NCBI GenBank assembly: GCA_016880595.1
Contig: JAEHDC010000026.1
Coordinates: 1-34,010 of the forward strand
Source: Candidatus Saccharimonadota bacterium
Lineage (GTDB): Bacteria > Patescibacteriota > Saccharimonadia > Saccharimonadales > EFPC-124
DNA: 34,010 nucleotides
Reading direction: 5' to 3'
The translations under genes and the position numbers were made by a program. Below, piece after piece: positions 9,201 to 15,784 of the stretch (positions within the stretch are counted from its first letter, which is position 1; the number at the start of each line of letters is the position of its first letter). The notes under the pieces are model-generated. The model searched no databases. It was not told the DNA's origin and saw only the letters and a list, made by a program, of their open reading frames with translations.

Positions 9201-9897
9201 CGTGCGCGTCTTTGTCGCTTGGCTGACTATAGTGAGCGTCGCAGGTTAAGACAACTTTTACATCAAGCTCTTTAGCAAGCTTTAAAACCTTCTGGTTTAC
9301 GGCGGTCTGCTCATCCCATTTGTGCGGATGTGCCGGATGACCATGATCCTGAACCTCCATGTAGTAACGGTCGCCAAACAAATTCTTATACCAAAGGGCA
9401 ATTTCTCGAGCCTTTTTTTCATCGCCGTTACGCAGGCTTTCTCCTATTTCGCCACCAATACAGGCCGACATAGCTATAACGCCTTCGCTGTATTTCTCAA
9501 GCAAATCGTGGTCAATGCGCGGTTTGTAATAATAGCCGTCTAGGTTGGCAATGGTACTAAGGCGCATCAGATTCTCGTATCCCTTGTTATTCATTGCTAA
9601 CAAGATAAGATGGAAGCGACCCTTGTCTTTAGCCGCGTCTTTGTCTGTGTGTTTACGCGAGGCCACATAGGTTTCGATGCCAATTACAGGCTTGATGTCG
9701 CGCGCTTTTGCCTCCTTATAGAACTCGATTGCACCACTAAGCGAACCGTGATCAGTAATTGCCATGGCCTTCATGCCAAGCTCTTTAGCATAATCTAACA
9801 TGCCCGGAACTTTTTGCAGACCGTCCAGCACGCTGTAGTGAGTATGATTGTGCAAATGCACATAGTTAGCAGCCGTAAGCTTATCAGGTTCAGCCAC
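6220..9897 (-). CDS. dnaE: DNA polymerase III alpha subunit, DnaE type
   Basis: A 1,225-residue replicative polymerase of normal DnaE length. The N-terminal PHP domain keeps its metal ligands: HLHNH (14-18), TDHG (48-51), MSACIGGE (143-150), QDHG (183-186) and CDAHY (219-223), so a PHP nuclease activity is possible. The palm has FGPGRGSAAGS (387-397) and the catalytic PDIDVD (428-433), followed by YRPGPM. A C-terminal OB fold lies near 1005-1090 (VGGIIMDSRVIQTKTGSKMAF...MEDKTGEMEVIVFP). No intein is visible. Translation starts at GTG 9897, with AGAGG nine bases upstream; the nearby ATG is out of frame. It has its own TATAAT promoter and appears monocistronic. Confidence 0.97.
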   Translation of the reverse strand: MAEPDKLTAANYVHLHNHTHYSVLDGLQKVPGMLDYAKELGMKAMAITDHGSLSGAIEFYKEAKARDIKPVIGIETYVASRKHTDKDAAKDKGRFHLILLAMNNKGYENLMRLSTIANLDGYYYKPRIDHDLLEKYSEGVIAMSACIGGEIGESLRNGDEKKAREIALWYKNLFGDRYYMEVQDHGHPAHPHKWDEQTAVNQKVLKLAKELDVKVVLTCDAHYSQPSDKDAHEILLCVQTGAFLSDQDRFSLENFDLFVENPQKMIERWADEHPEVITNTVEVAERCNVEFELGRILIPKFSVPEGETEKTFLDRLVFKGIAERYCNIEPEKAAKMSIDEIRKIAPKDVVDRAQYELGVIDTMGFNGYMLIVQDFINWGKARGIIFGPGRGSAAGSIIAYTLYITDLDPLTYGLLFERFLNPDRISMPDIDVDIQDNRRDEVIQYCSDKYGADRVSNIVTFGKMAARAAVRDVARVMEVPYSEADRIAKLIPQPLQGRHIPLKVSIENDPDFKKEYNENPVAKKVIDQAIRLEGTIRSHGVHACGVVIAPSELVQYVPLEMAQKGVVATQFPMGQIEELGLLKMDFLGLSNLTIIKNTMRIMKRVHNAEVDLKTLPLDDRPAYELLSRGDTTGVFQLESAGMKRYLRELQPSVFDDIIAMVALYRPGPMQFIDDFVARKHGRKKIEYLHPLMKNALQNTYGILVYQEQVMQISKELCGFTGGQADTLRKAIGKKKIDVMQKMKVDFIDGAVKNGADRNVMDKFWKQLEDFAAYCFNKSHAACYALIAYWTAYLKAHYPAAFMAALMTSDQDDTDRLAIEISECQRMGMQVMNPDVNQSYAEFAVVPDTNQIRFGLLAVKNVGANAVEEILRARKDGEFKTLEDFLKRVNVRIVNRKNLESLLKAGAFDRFGDRSDLLFNLDTILAYASKVQKDAAAGQADLFGNLMQDMIPPLSLMPAPTKITERELLQWERELLGLYLSAHPLDKYNAYFSEQTAPIQNLTKEMDNKTATVGGIIMDSRVIQTKTGSKMAFVKMEDKTGEMEVIVFPKLYEEIGEKLVQDEVVKVKGKINAKDRDGKMTDDVKVIADEVVFVTQEQLDNYRATGKAMKLPKNGKITGVISSKPKENVTYTPVDERARPAEPESAPLQTEQQNPRLFVHVKNPDDRDALVKLKQKFNNFPGKCEVVLVLGEDKKTALKMPFTVDPHDELRAGVGELFGAECVALK

Positions 9898-9922
9898 GCA
9901 TTTTTCCTCTTATCATTTTCTA

Positions 9923-9952
9923 ATTATAGCTGCAAAACATGCTAATGGGCAA
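9923..9952 (-). promoter_or_regulatory. Promoter of dnaE (TTGCCC-18-TATAAT)
   Basis: On the minus strand TTGCCC (9952-9947), an 18-base spacer and TATAAT (9928-9923) lie about 25 bases before the GTG start, leaving room for the AGAGG ribosome binding site. The -35 box abuts the upstream hairpin. Confidence 0.55.
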
Positions 9953-9984
9953 TGCCGGCCGCGAAATTTTTTCCACGGCCGGCA
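9953..9984 (-). terminator. GC-rich hairpin ending the upstream gene
   Basis: TGCCGGCCG (9953-9961) pairs perfectly with CGGCCGGCA (9976-9984) around a 14-base loop, six bases after the stop of the 139-aa membrane protein gene and directly before the dnaE promoter. No U-run follows on the minus strand, so termination is inferred from position. Confidence 0.5.
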
Positions 9985-9989
9985 ATTTA

Positions 9990-10409
9990 TCATAGGACGT
10001 TGGCGAGCGCCAAGAAAACAGCAAAAGCAGTATTTATTGCTAAATAAGCCACTATCGTTGTTTGCAGACGCCGAATGCTAAACCTACCAAACAGCGCAAC
10101 AATGGCCGTAATAGCGGTTGCAATTCGCCAGCCTTCTGACGTCTGATTTTGCCAGGCGCAGAACAATAGATAAGCTATTATCAAGTTATTGGCTATACTC
10201 AGCACCATGCCGATTCGCCCAAGCTTCTCAGTATGGCTGTTATGATTCGAGGAAAAGAAAATGCCCGGAGAACCGTTTTCTTTCCACGCCATATAGCGCA
10301 TCTGGTTTACTCGCCCGATATGTTCTACTTCCTCCTTTTGCCTAACATTTAGCGGAATGCTGATTAAGCCTAAAATCACATATAGCAAAAGCAGCGCCCA
10401 GTTCAACAC
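9990..10409 (-). CDS. Small four-helix membrane protein, unknown
   Basis: The track starts this ORF at a TTG (10424), but the sequence there is GGAGGT itself. GTG 10409, seven bases after that ribosome binding site, is the better start and gives 139 residues, MLNWALLLLYVILG. There are four hydrophobic segments, at the N-terminus, around SIANNLIIAYLLFCAW, around TAITAIVALFGRF and at the C-terminal TIVAYLAINTAFAVFLALA. A polar loop (QKEEVEHIGRVNQMRYMAWKENG) separates helices one and two. I do not recognise the family. It is monocistronic, with a terminator-like hairpin directly downstream. Confidence 0.65.
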   Translation of the reverse strand: MLNWALLLLYVILGLISIPLNVRQKEEVEHIGRVNQMRYMAWKENGSPGIFFSSNHNSHTEKLGRIGMVLSIANNLIIAYLLFCAWQNQTSEGWRIATAITAIVALFGRFSIRRLQTTIVAYLAINTAFAVFLALANVL

Positions 10410-10501
10410 CGCCAGCACCTCCAAAGGCCGATACGTCCTATATTATCTTATAATAAACTAGGTTTCTAATAAATAAAACTTTATATTTTGCATAAGTTGT
10501 G

Positions 10502-10534
10502 GCCTGACTGTAGCACAAGAGACCACAGCCAGGC
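10502..10534 (-). terminator. Terminator-like hairpin after the 119-aa gene
   Basis: On the minus strand GCCTGGCTGTGG pairs over all 12 positions (two G-U) with CTACAGTCAGGC around a nine-base loop, 15 bases after the stop of the preceding gene. The sequence after the stem is not U-rich, so strength is uncertain. Confidence 0.5.
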
Positions 10535-10549
10535 TAAAGCACTTTAGAG

Positions 10550-10909
10550 CTAGCAAATTACGTGAGTCAAGTACAAGAATGCAGTAAAGACAATTGCAAC
10601 AAGCATGTTTGCAGCCCAACGCCACTTAGGTGAATACGAGTATATTGGAACAAAAAGTAGCACAGCGCACACAATCACCATGATGATGCGTCCAGTCCAC
10701 CCAAAAGACAAAGCTGCATGATACAAAAGCAACAATGCCACTAACGTCACAGTTGGCTTCATTAGCGAACGCATAAAGCGCAAGAGCCCAAGGAAGAATC
10801 CGTCAATGTGATCACGTAAATTCAAAAAATCATCCAGAGGTCCGTACGTCATGTACATCACCAGCCAAGCTACGTATGCAACTGCATCCGTAACACGCAC
10901 AAGAATCAC
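10550..10909 (-). CDS. Small membrane protein, unknown
   Basis: A 119-residue protein read from GTG 10909, with GGGAG just upstream. It contains an amphipathic N-terminal segment (AVAYVAWLVMYMTYG), a polar stretch (DDFLNLRDHID) and three hydrophobic segments, PTVTLVALLLLYHAALSF, IIMVIVCAVLLFVPIY and AANMLVAIVFTAFLYL. I cannot assign it to a family. It sits alone between the Nudix gene and a terminator-like hairpin, in the same orientation as its neighbours. The continuous frame with coherent membrane segments supports a real gene. Confidence 0.6.
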   Translation of the reverse strand: MILVRVTDAVAYVAWLVMYMTYGPLDDFLNLRDHIDGFFLGLLRFMRSLMKPTVTLVALLLLYHAALSFGWTGRIIMVIVCAVLLFVPIYSYSPKWRWAANMLVAIVFTAFLYLTHVIC

Positions 10910-10960
10910 CCACTCCCAACTTATAAAGAGCTTTGTAGGTTATGATAACACAATCTTTAT

Positions 10961-11371
10961 CTAATTCTTACCTTGGAGGTTATTTAATACGTAATGAACG
11001 CGATGCTGGCTTGGATCGTGACTCAGTAAATCGTCAATATTCATAAAGATAGCACCTTCCGAACGATCTCCAACAAATTTTTCTGGCAAAGTTACCTCAG
11101 CTTGATGCAGGAGCCATAAAGCCCAAGCCTGACGACTTTCGGAAAAATACGGAAAAGCCATTACTAGCGTAGTGCTTTTTACATCTGTTATGCCGAGTTC
11201 CTCATTTAGCTCACGGTGCAGTGCTTCGGCCGCGCTTTCACCAAACTCAATCCCACCACCAGGCAGTCCAAAATGACCACCCTTCTCTACTATTAAAAGC
11301 ACTCGTCCTTTTTCGTCTTTAATAATAGCCTTAGCGGCCAAGCGATAAAAACAGTCTGGAATATTTTGCAT
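10961..11371 (-). CDS. Nudix hydrolase
   Basis: A 136-residue protein with a complete Nudix box at 39-61: GGIEFGESAAEALHRELNEELGI fits GX5EX7REUXEEXGU with every metal-binding glutamate present. The first strands (RLAAKAIIKDEKGRVLLI) are also typical. Nudix enzymes cleave nucleoside diphosphates linked to another group; the substrate cannot be read here, with nucleotide-sugars, oxidised nucleotides and NADH as options. The ATG at 11371 follows a CATAAT box by six bases, so the transcript may be leaderless. Confidence 0.9.
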   Translation of the reverse strand: MQNIPDCFYRLAAKAIIKDEKGRVLLIVEKGGHFGLPGGGIEFGESAAEALHRELNEELGITDVKSTTLVMAFPYFSESRQAWALWLLHQAEVTLPEKFVGDRSEGAIFMNIDDLLSHDPSQHRVHYVLNNLQGKN

Positions 11372-11439
11372 ATGTACATTATGCAGTAGGTAAGGTTAAA
11401 TGTATATAAGGTATTAATTAGAATCGAGTTAAACTAAAT

Positions 11440-12084
11440 ATGATTAGCAATATTAGTGTTTTATTATTTATTGCAACAGCCACAGCATTAACAATGGTAA
11501 TCTTTAAGCCAGATTCACTCAAAAGGTTTACAAGGGGGCTATCAAAAAAACAAATTATATTAAGACTATCTAGCGCGATGATACTTCTGATTATCATAAT
11601 CGGCATCTCAACGCCAGAAAGCGCTAACAACTTACAAGAATCAAGCCAGCAAAATGTCTCTTCCAAAACAGAGCTATTGCAAACTGAGTCAAAGGACGTT
11701 GAGGAGAAACAAGTGGTGGCATTTTCTGAGCAAAGGATTGAAACCGATAATCTGGCACAAGGCGAAGAACAAGTGATACAAGAAGGGCGCGATGGCGAAA
11801 AGACTCTAATATACTCCGTGACATACGCTAGCGGCCAGGAGATTTCAAGAACTTTAAAGAGCGAAATGGTTACAGTCCAGCCAGTTGATAAAATTATTTC
11901 GGTCGGAACATATATAGCTTCGAACTCGAACACATCATCGTCGAACAGCTCCAACTCTTCAAATGTTTATTACAAGAATTGTACAGCCGCACGAGCGGCT
12001 GGAGTAACTCCAATTTACGCTGGCCAGCCAGGTTATGCCTCACATCTTGACCGCGACAATGATGGGATTGCTTGCGAGGATTAA
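11440..12084 (+). CDS. Surface protein: TM anchor, G5 domain, Excalibur domain
   Basis: A 214-residue protein. Two hydrophobic segments open it (about 5-22 and 39-57), then a polar linker. Residues about 86-157 match a G5 domain: EEKQVVAFSEQRIETDNLAQG...QVIQEGRDGEKTLIYSVTYASGQEISRT...VQPVDKIISVGT. A Ser/Asn linker follows, then an Excalibur domain (176-214) with YYKNCTAARAAG and the calcium-loop LDRDNDGIACED. G5 domains bind cell-wall or glycan partners and Excalibur is an extracellular Ca2+ motif, so this is probably an outward-facing envelope protein. Its stop is one base from the stop of the convergent YtxH-like gene. Domain calls are by eye but clear. Confidence 0.85.
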   Translation: MISNISVLLFIATATALTMVIFKPDSLKRFTRGLSKKQIILRLSSAMILLIIIIGISTPESANNLQESSQQNVSSKTELLQTESKDVEEKQVVAFSEQRIETDNLAQGEEQVIQEGRDGEKTLIYSVTYASGQEISRTLKSEMVTVQPVDKIISVGTYIASNSNTSSSNSSNSSNVYYKNCTAARAAGVTPIYAGQPGYASHLDRDNDGIACED

Positions 12085-12085
12085 C

Positions 12086-12364
12086 CTACTTTTTCTCAAT
12101 AGCCTTCTCTGCTTTATTTACCACCTTCTTGGTTTCAATAGCAGCTTTGTCTACAACTTTTTTTGCCTCTGCGGCGGTTTTATCTACATTTTCCTTTGTC
12201 TCCTCAGCAGTTTCTTCGGCGTGGCCAATTGCTTCCTCTTTAATTTTTTCGGCTTGCTTTTTGAGGTCTTTTCTTGTTTCGCTACCAGCCTTTGGCGCTG
12301 TTATTACGCCTACAAACATGCCAATTAACGTTCCCCAAAAAAGCCCGCGCCCAAACTTGGACAT
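12086..12364 (-). CDS. YtxH-domain small membrane protein
   Basis: A 92-residue protein starting MSKFGRGLFWGTLIGMFVGVITAPKAGSETRKDLKKQA, the glycine-rich helix plus APKAGxxTRxxL pattern of YtxH-like proteins. The remainder is a highly charged Lys/Glu/Ala helix with repeated heptad-like units (EETAEETKENVDKTAAEAKKVVDKAA), like LEA or stress proteins. Its ATG overlaps the upstream stop as TAATG, so the two are translationally coupled. A role in envelope or general stress is possible by analogy only. Confidence 0.75.
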   Translation of the reverse strand: MSKFGRGLFWGTLIGMFVGVITAPKAGSETRKDLKKQAEKIKEEAIGHAEETAEETKENVDKTAAEAKKVVDKAAIETKKVVNKAEKAIEKK

Positions 12365-12639
12365 TATTTGTCCTCCTCATCACCGTCGCGCTTTGAATGA
12401 CGTCGCATAAACCTGTCGGCAATATCACCAACCGTCCGCGCAATTACCGCTGGCGCTATTGCACTATGCAACTCATCAGAGATGGTAACAAATGTATCAG
12501 CACTTTCCTGCACGGTGTCGGCAACTTTTTCGGCCTTCTGAACAAGCTTTATTAGGTAGACAGTTAAAACTATCGACAGCGTCAAAAATATTGCAAGCGC
12601 CACCGATAAGAAGATTACTAGTATTTCTGCTGCGCCCAT
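12364..12639 (-). CDS. Small single-TM protein, DUF948-like
   Basis: A 91-residue protein with one N-terminal membrane helix (ILVIFLSVALAIFLTLSIVLTVYLIKLV) followed by an amphipathic helix (KAEKVADTVQESADTFVTISDEL) and a basic/acidic tail. This matches the general form of DUF948/YtxG-type proteins, which often sit beside YtxH genes; here the YtxH-like gene directly follows with a one-base stop/start overlap. AAGGGGGA precedes the ATG, and an extended -10 (TGTTATACT) lies further upstream. Family assignment is tentative. Confidence 0.65.
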   Translation of the reverse strand: MGAAEILVIFLSVALAIFLTLSIVLTVYLIKLVQKAEKVADTVQESADTFVTISDELHSAIAPAVIARTVGDIADRFMRRHSKRDGDEEDK

Positions 12640-12664
12640 TTTTCCCCCTTGGTTATTTTAAACT

Positions 12665-12670
12665 AGTATA
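12665..12670 (-). promoter_or_regulatory. Extended -10 (TGTTATACT) of the YtxG/YtxH-like pair
   Basis: On the minus strand TGT precedes TATACT in the 56-base gap before the 91-aa gene, about 25 bases before its start and upstream of the AAGGGGGA ribosome binding site. The same TGnTATACT form recurs before gatC and before the Tyr-rich membrane protein gene. Confidence 0.5.
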
Positions 12671-12695
12671 ACAATTTGCGATTTGCTTGGCAAAG

Positions 12696-12962
12696 CTAAC
12701 TGTGCTGCCTTGGCTCGGCGCTAATTATGCACGTGACCACCAACAAAGCCAAAGCGCCGATTGTAGTAATGCCCGCGCCAATCATGTTGATGCTAAAAAT
12801 ATTTGTCTTATCTATTAAGCTATACAAGATACCAGTTATTGCAGCACCAAACGTCCCAACCGTGGCATAAGAGAACAGTCTTATTGCCGTTTGCGAACCT
12901 GTTAGAGCGGCTGTCGCACAACCTAAAAGTATGCCGGTTATAACCCAAAAAGCTATGCTCAT
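12696..12962 (-). CDS. Small three-helix membrane protein, unknown
   Basis: An 88-residue hydrophobic protein with three membrane segments: MSIAFWVITGILLGCATAALTG, SYATVGTFGAAITGILYSLI and INMIGAGITTIGALALLVVTCII. Glycine and alanine spacing (GTFGAAITG) recalls the GlsB/YeaQ/YmgE transglycosylase-associated family, but the match is not decisive. Its start is one base after the galU stop, so it is the last gene of the gat-galU transcription unit. Confidence 0.65.
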   Translation of the reverse strand: MSIAFWVITGILLGCATAALTGSQTAIRLFSYATVGTFGAAITGILYSLIDKTNIFSINMIGAGITTIGALALLVVTCIISAEPRQHS

Positions 12963-12963
12963 T

Positions 12964-13857
12964 TTACTTCAGTTTCTCTTGTAGATAGCTACGCAAACTA
13001 TCGCCAATGTCATCACGACGCAGCGCAAAATCTATTACGGTTTTTAGATATTCCAGCTTGTCGCCAGCGTCATAATAACGTCCACTCTTAATTTCTGCCG
13101 ACATAATTTTTTTGCCATCTTGCAGCATGAGCTTAAGTGCATCGTTATACCAAAGCTCGTCGCCTTCCTGCATTTGATTTTGGGCGGTTCGCAAATATTC
13201 AAAAATGTCTGGAGTGAACAAGAAGCCGCTAACCGTCGCCAGATCTGATGGAGCATTGGCTTTGCCAGGCTTCTCTATAACAGCGTCAGTATCAATGACG
13301 CCTGGCTCAACCTCAACGCCAGATGCAAAGCCATAACGAGCGTAATCTGCCTCGCTTTTTGCACGGATACATGCCAGAACAGAAGCATTGTATTTTTTAT
13401 AAAGATCAATAAGCTGCTGGAAGCGCGGCGGTGTGGCGTCAATAAAATCATCGCTCCAAGTGTAAATGAATGGCTCATCACCAATTAAATGAGCCACGTT
13501 AAGCAGTGGCGTTCCGTTGCCGTATGGGCCTTTTTGGCGCACATAAGCAAAGTTTGCCATTGTAGAAATTTCTTCAACCATCTTAAGCAGTGGTTTCTTT
13601 TTTTCACCGCCCATTTTTAAGTTAGCTATGAGGTCTTCGGTCGGACTATCAAAATGGTCCTCTATTGCCCGCTTGGCTTGACCAGTTACGATAATTATGT
13701 CTTTAATCCCAACAGACACAAGCTCTTCAACAACATATTGGATAATAGGCTTATCCACTAAAGGCAGCATCTCTTTAGGCATAGCTTTCGTTTGCGGCAA
13801 AAAGCGTGTACCAAAACCAGCAGCCGCTATCACAGCTTTTGTAGGTAGCTTTGTCAT
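12964..13857 (-). CDS. galU: UTP-glucose-1-phosphate uridylyltransferase
   Basis: A 297-residue nucleotidyltransferase of standard GalU length. The N-terminus KAVIAAAGFGTRFLPQTKAMPKEMLPLVDKP is the signature nucleotide-binding loop with the catalytic lysine. GNGTPLLN, TWSDDFID (metal-binding Asp) and VIEKPGKANAPSDLATVSGFL complete the family pattern. It makes UDP-glucose from UTP and glucose-1-phosphate and so supplies sugar for surface glycans, which fits the GT2/GtrA genes elsewhere in the window. The ATG is preceded by AAAGGA; the gene follows gatB by 32 bases and is probably co-transcribed with it. Confidence 0.95.
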   Translation of the reverse strand: MTKLPTKAVIAAAGFGTRFLPQTKAMPKEMLPLVDKPIIQYVVEELVSVGIKDIIIVTGQAKRAIEDHFDSPTEDLIANLKMGGEKKKPLLKMVEEISTMANFAYVRQKGPYGNGTPLLNVAHLIGDEPFIYTWSDDFIDATPPRFQQLIDLYKKYNASVLACIRAKSEADYARYGFASGVEVEPGVIDTDAVIEKPGKANAPSDLATVSGFLFTPDIFEYLRTAQNQMQEGDELWYNDALKLMLQDGKKIMSAEIKSGRYYDAGDKLEYLKTVIDFALRRDDIGDSLRSYLQEKLK

Positions 13858-13889
13858 ATTTAGAAAATCCTTTTTAGGCTATATTTTAA

Positions 13890-15368
13890 CTATACGCCGA
13901 TTTGTTTAATTATCAAATCGCGTACGGCAGATGGGTTGGCTTTACCTTGACTGGCTTTCATAACCTGGCCGACCAAGAAACCTATAGCTTTCATTTGGCC
14001 GCTTTTTATATCTTCAGCAGCTTTTTGGTTGAATGGCTCGGCTAGAACTTTAGAGATAATAGCCTCAAGTGCCGAGCTATCATTTTCTTGCAAGAAACCC
14101 AGCTCTTCAGCCAGTTCGCGCGGCTCAGCCTCTGGCCTATGGCGCAAGGCAAACAAAAGTGCATCGGCATTATTAGAACTTAGTTCACCTTTTTGGCGCA
14201 GCTCAAAAACAGCCAAAAACTTTTTAGCAGAGGGCAACTCGCCAACTGATTTGCCGTCCTTTTCAAGGCCGTCGCAATAAGAGATATCCCGATTGGCAAT
14301 AAAGTTTGCGGCAAACCTGGCAGCCTCATTACCCTCTTGCGCTAAAACGGTCTTGGTGTAGCTGCTGTTGGTTAAAGCATCACGCAAAATCAAGGTTTCA
14401 GCAGTCTGTTGATCAATACCCCTGGCTTCAATTTCTGCACGCAGTTTTGACGGTAGCATTGGCATACTGCCCCGAACCTCCTCAATAAATTCATCGCTCA
14501 AAACTACTGGCGGTACATCTGGCTCTGGAAAGTAGCGATAGTCCATAGCCTCTTCTTTGCTGCGCTGCGGCACGGTTTTTTGAGTCGCCTCAACCCAACC
14601 GCGGGTTTCTTGGCGCACTGCCTTGCCAGTTTCCAGCAGTTCAATTTGACGTTTGACCTCAAATTCTATAGCGCGCTCAACAGCACGGAAAGAGTTTAGG
14701 TTTTTGACCTCTGTTCTTGTGCCTAATTCGTCAGCGCCTTTTTTTGCAACAGAAACGTTAACGTCAAAACGCATGTTGCCGTATTGAAGATCACCAAAAG
14801 TCACATCGGCATATTTCATAAGCAAATATAGCTCTTGAACATATGCTTTAGCTTCGGCGCTAGAATGCATGTCGGCTTCGCTTACAATTTCTAGCAGTGG
14901 AGTTCCAGCGCGGTTAAGGTCAACCAAGCTATATTCCGCGCCAGCCGGATGCGTGGACTTTCCGGCGTCCTCCTCTAAATGAGCATGATTTATCCGCACG
15001 CGCACCATGCTTTCGCCAACTGGCACATCAACAAAACCATCTAAAACAATTGGCCGGTCAAGCTGTGTAATCTGGTACCCCTTTGGTAAATCCGGATAAA
15101 AATAATGCTTGCGATCAAAGCTACTAATCTTACCGATGTTGGCATTCAATGCCAGGCCAGCGCGAACAGCCAACCGAACCGCCTCTTTATTTAAGATAGG
15201 CAAAGTGCCTGGCAGACCAAAGCACAAAGGCGAGGTGGCTTGGTTTGGCAATTTGCCGCGCTCGTCATTGTCTGCACCAGAGAACAATTTAGTCTTGGTC
15301 TTAAATTGCACATGGCATTCTATGCCGATCGTTGGCTGATAGCTGTCAAAAACAGATTTATCTAACAT
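13890..15368 (-). CDS. gatB: Aspartyl/glutamyl-tRNA(Asn/Gln) amidotransferase subunit B
   Basis: A 492-residue GatB. The cradle domain begins GIECHVQFKTKTKLFSGADN and carries FDRKHYFYPDLPKGYQITQ, EEDAGKS and DLNRAGTPLLEIVSE, all hallmark stretches. The C-terminal helical and YqeY-like tail (AAEDIKSGQMKAIGFLVGQVMKASQGKANPSAVRDLI) is intact. GatB binds the mischarged tRNA and phosphorylates the glutamate or aspartate for amidation. Its start shares one base with the stop of the HEPN-like gene. Confidence 0.97.
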   Translation of the reverse strand: MLDKSVFDSYQPTIGIECHVQFKTKTKLFSGADNDERGKLPNQATSPLCFGLPGTLPILNKEAVRLAVRAGLALNANIGKISSFDRKHYFYPDLPKGYQITQLDRPIVLDGFVDVPVGESMVRVRINHAHLEEDAGKSTHPAGAEYSLVDLNRAGTPLLEIVSEADMHSSAEAKAYVQELYLLMKYADVTFGDLQYGNMRFDVNVSVAKKGADELGTRTEVKNLNSFRAVERAIEFEVKRQIELLETGKAVRQETRGWVEATQKTVPQRSKEEAMDYRYFPEPDVPPVVLSDEFIEEVRGSMPMLPSKLRAEIEARGIDQQTAETLILRDALTNSSYTKTVLAQEGNEAARFAANFIANRDISYCDGLEKDGKSVGELPSAKKFLAVFELRQKGELSSNNADALLFALRHRPEAEPRELAEELGFLQENDSSALEAIISKVLAEPFNQKAAEDIKSGQMKAIGFLVGQVMKASQGKANPSAVRDLIIKQIGV

Positions 15369-15784
15369 TACAAAGCTCCCAAATCTTTAAGCGCCGACCT
15401 AAAACTGCGCAAAGCTTTATCTGTTGCTACAAAATTTAAGTTAACATTTTGCTCGTGCGCCAAGCGATTTCGAAGTTTATGCGCCTGCCAAACATCATTA
15501 ACATTCATAAATGAACGATTGGCATCTTTTAGACGATCACCCATAGTCGCACCATAGAAGCCGCTCTGTTTTAGGGCATGGTCCAAAAGCTTATCCGCCT
15601 CAATAATCGCCAGCTGACAACCAGCGCTACCATTCTTTTTAAAGCTGTCAATTTTTTGCCATTGCTTTTGGTAATAAGCGCGATCCAGGCCGCTACGTTG
15701 GCGATTAGCAAAGTTGACGTAAATCCAAAACGCCAAAGCCAAGATTAAAATCACAACCAAAAAAATAAGTATCTTGCTATCCAC
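15368..15784 (-). CDS. Single-TM protein with an RxxxxH (HEPN-like) motif inside the gat operon
   Basis: The track begins at TTG 15799, but GAGGAG sits seven bases before GTG 15784, which I prefer; it gives 138 residues. One membrane helix (ILIFLVVILILALAFWIYV) is followed by a cytoplasmic helical domain: KQWQKIDSFKKNGSAGCQLAIIEADKLLDHALKQSG, then a helix with VWQAHKLRNRLAHEQ. RNRLAH fits the R-x4-H signature of HEPN domains, and the four-helix length fits too. HEPN proteins are often RNases or nucleotide-binding modules, but a membrane-tethered one here has no assigned role. It overlaps gatA by 8 nt and touches gatB, so it is co-translated with the amidotransferase. Confidence 0.75.
   Translation of the reverse strand: MDSKILIFLVVILILALAFWIYVNFANRQRSGLDRAYYQKQWQKIDSFKKNGSAGCQLAIIEADKLLDHALKQSGFYGATMGDRLKDANRSFMNVNDVWQAHKLRNRLAHEQNVNLNFVATDKALRSFRSALKDLGAL

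Noticed and set aside
11418-11954. 178-aa minus ORF
   Set aside because: Antisense to the G5/Excalibur gene; no family and Cys/Ser-rich reading typical of a shadow.
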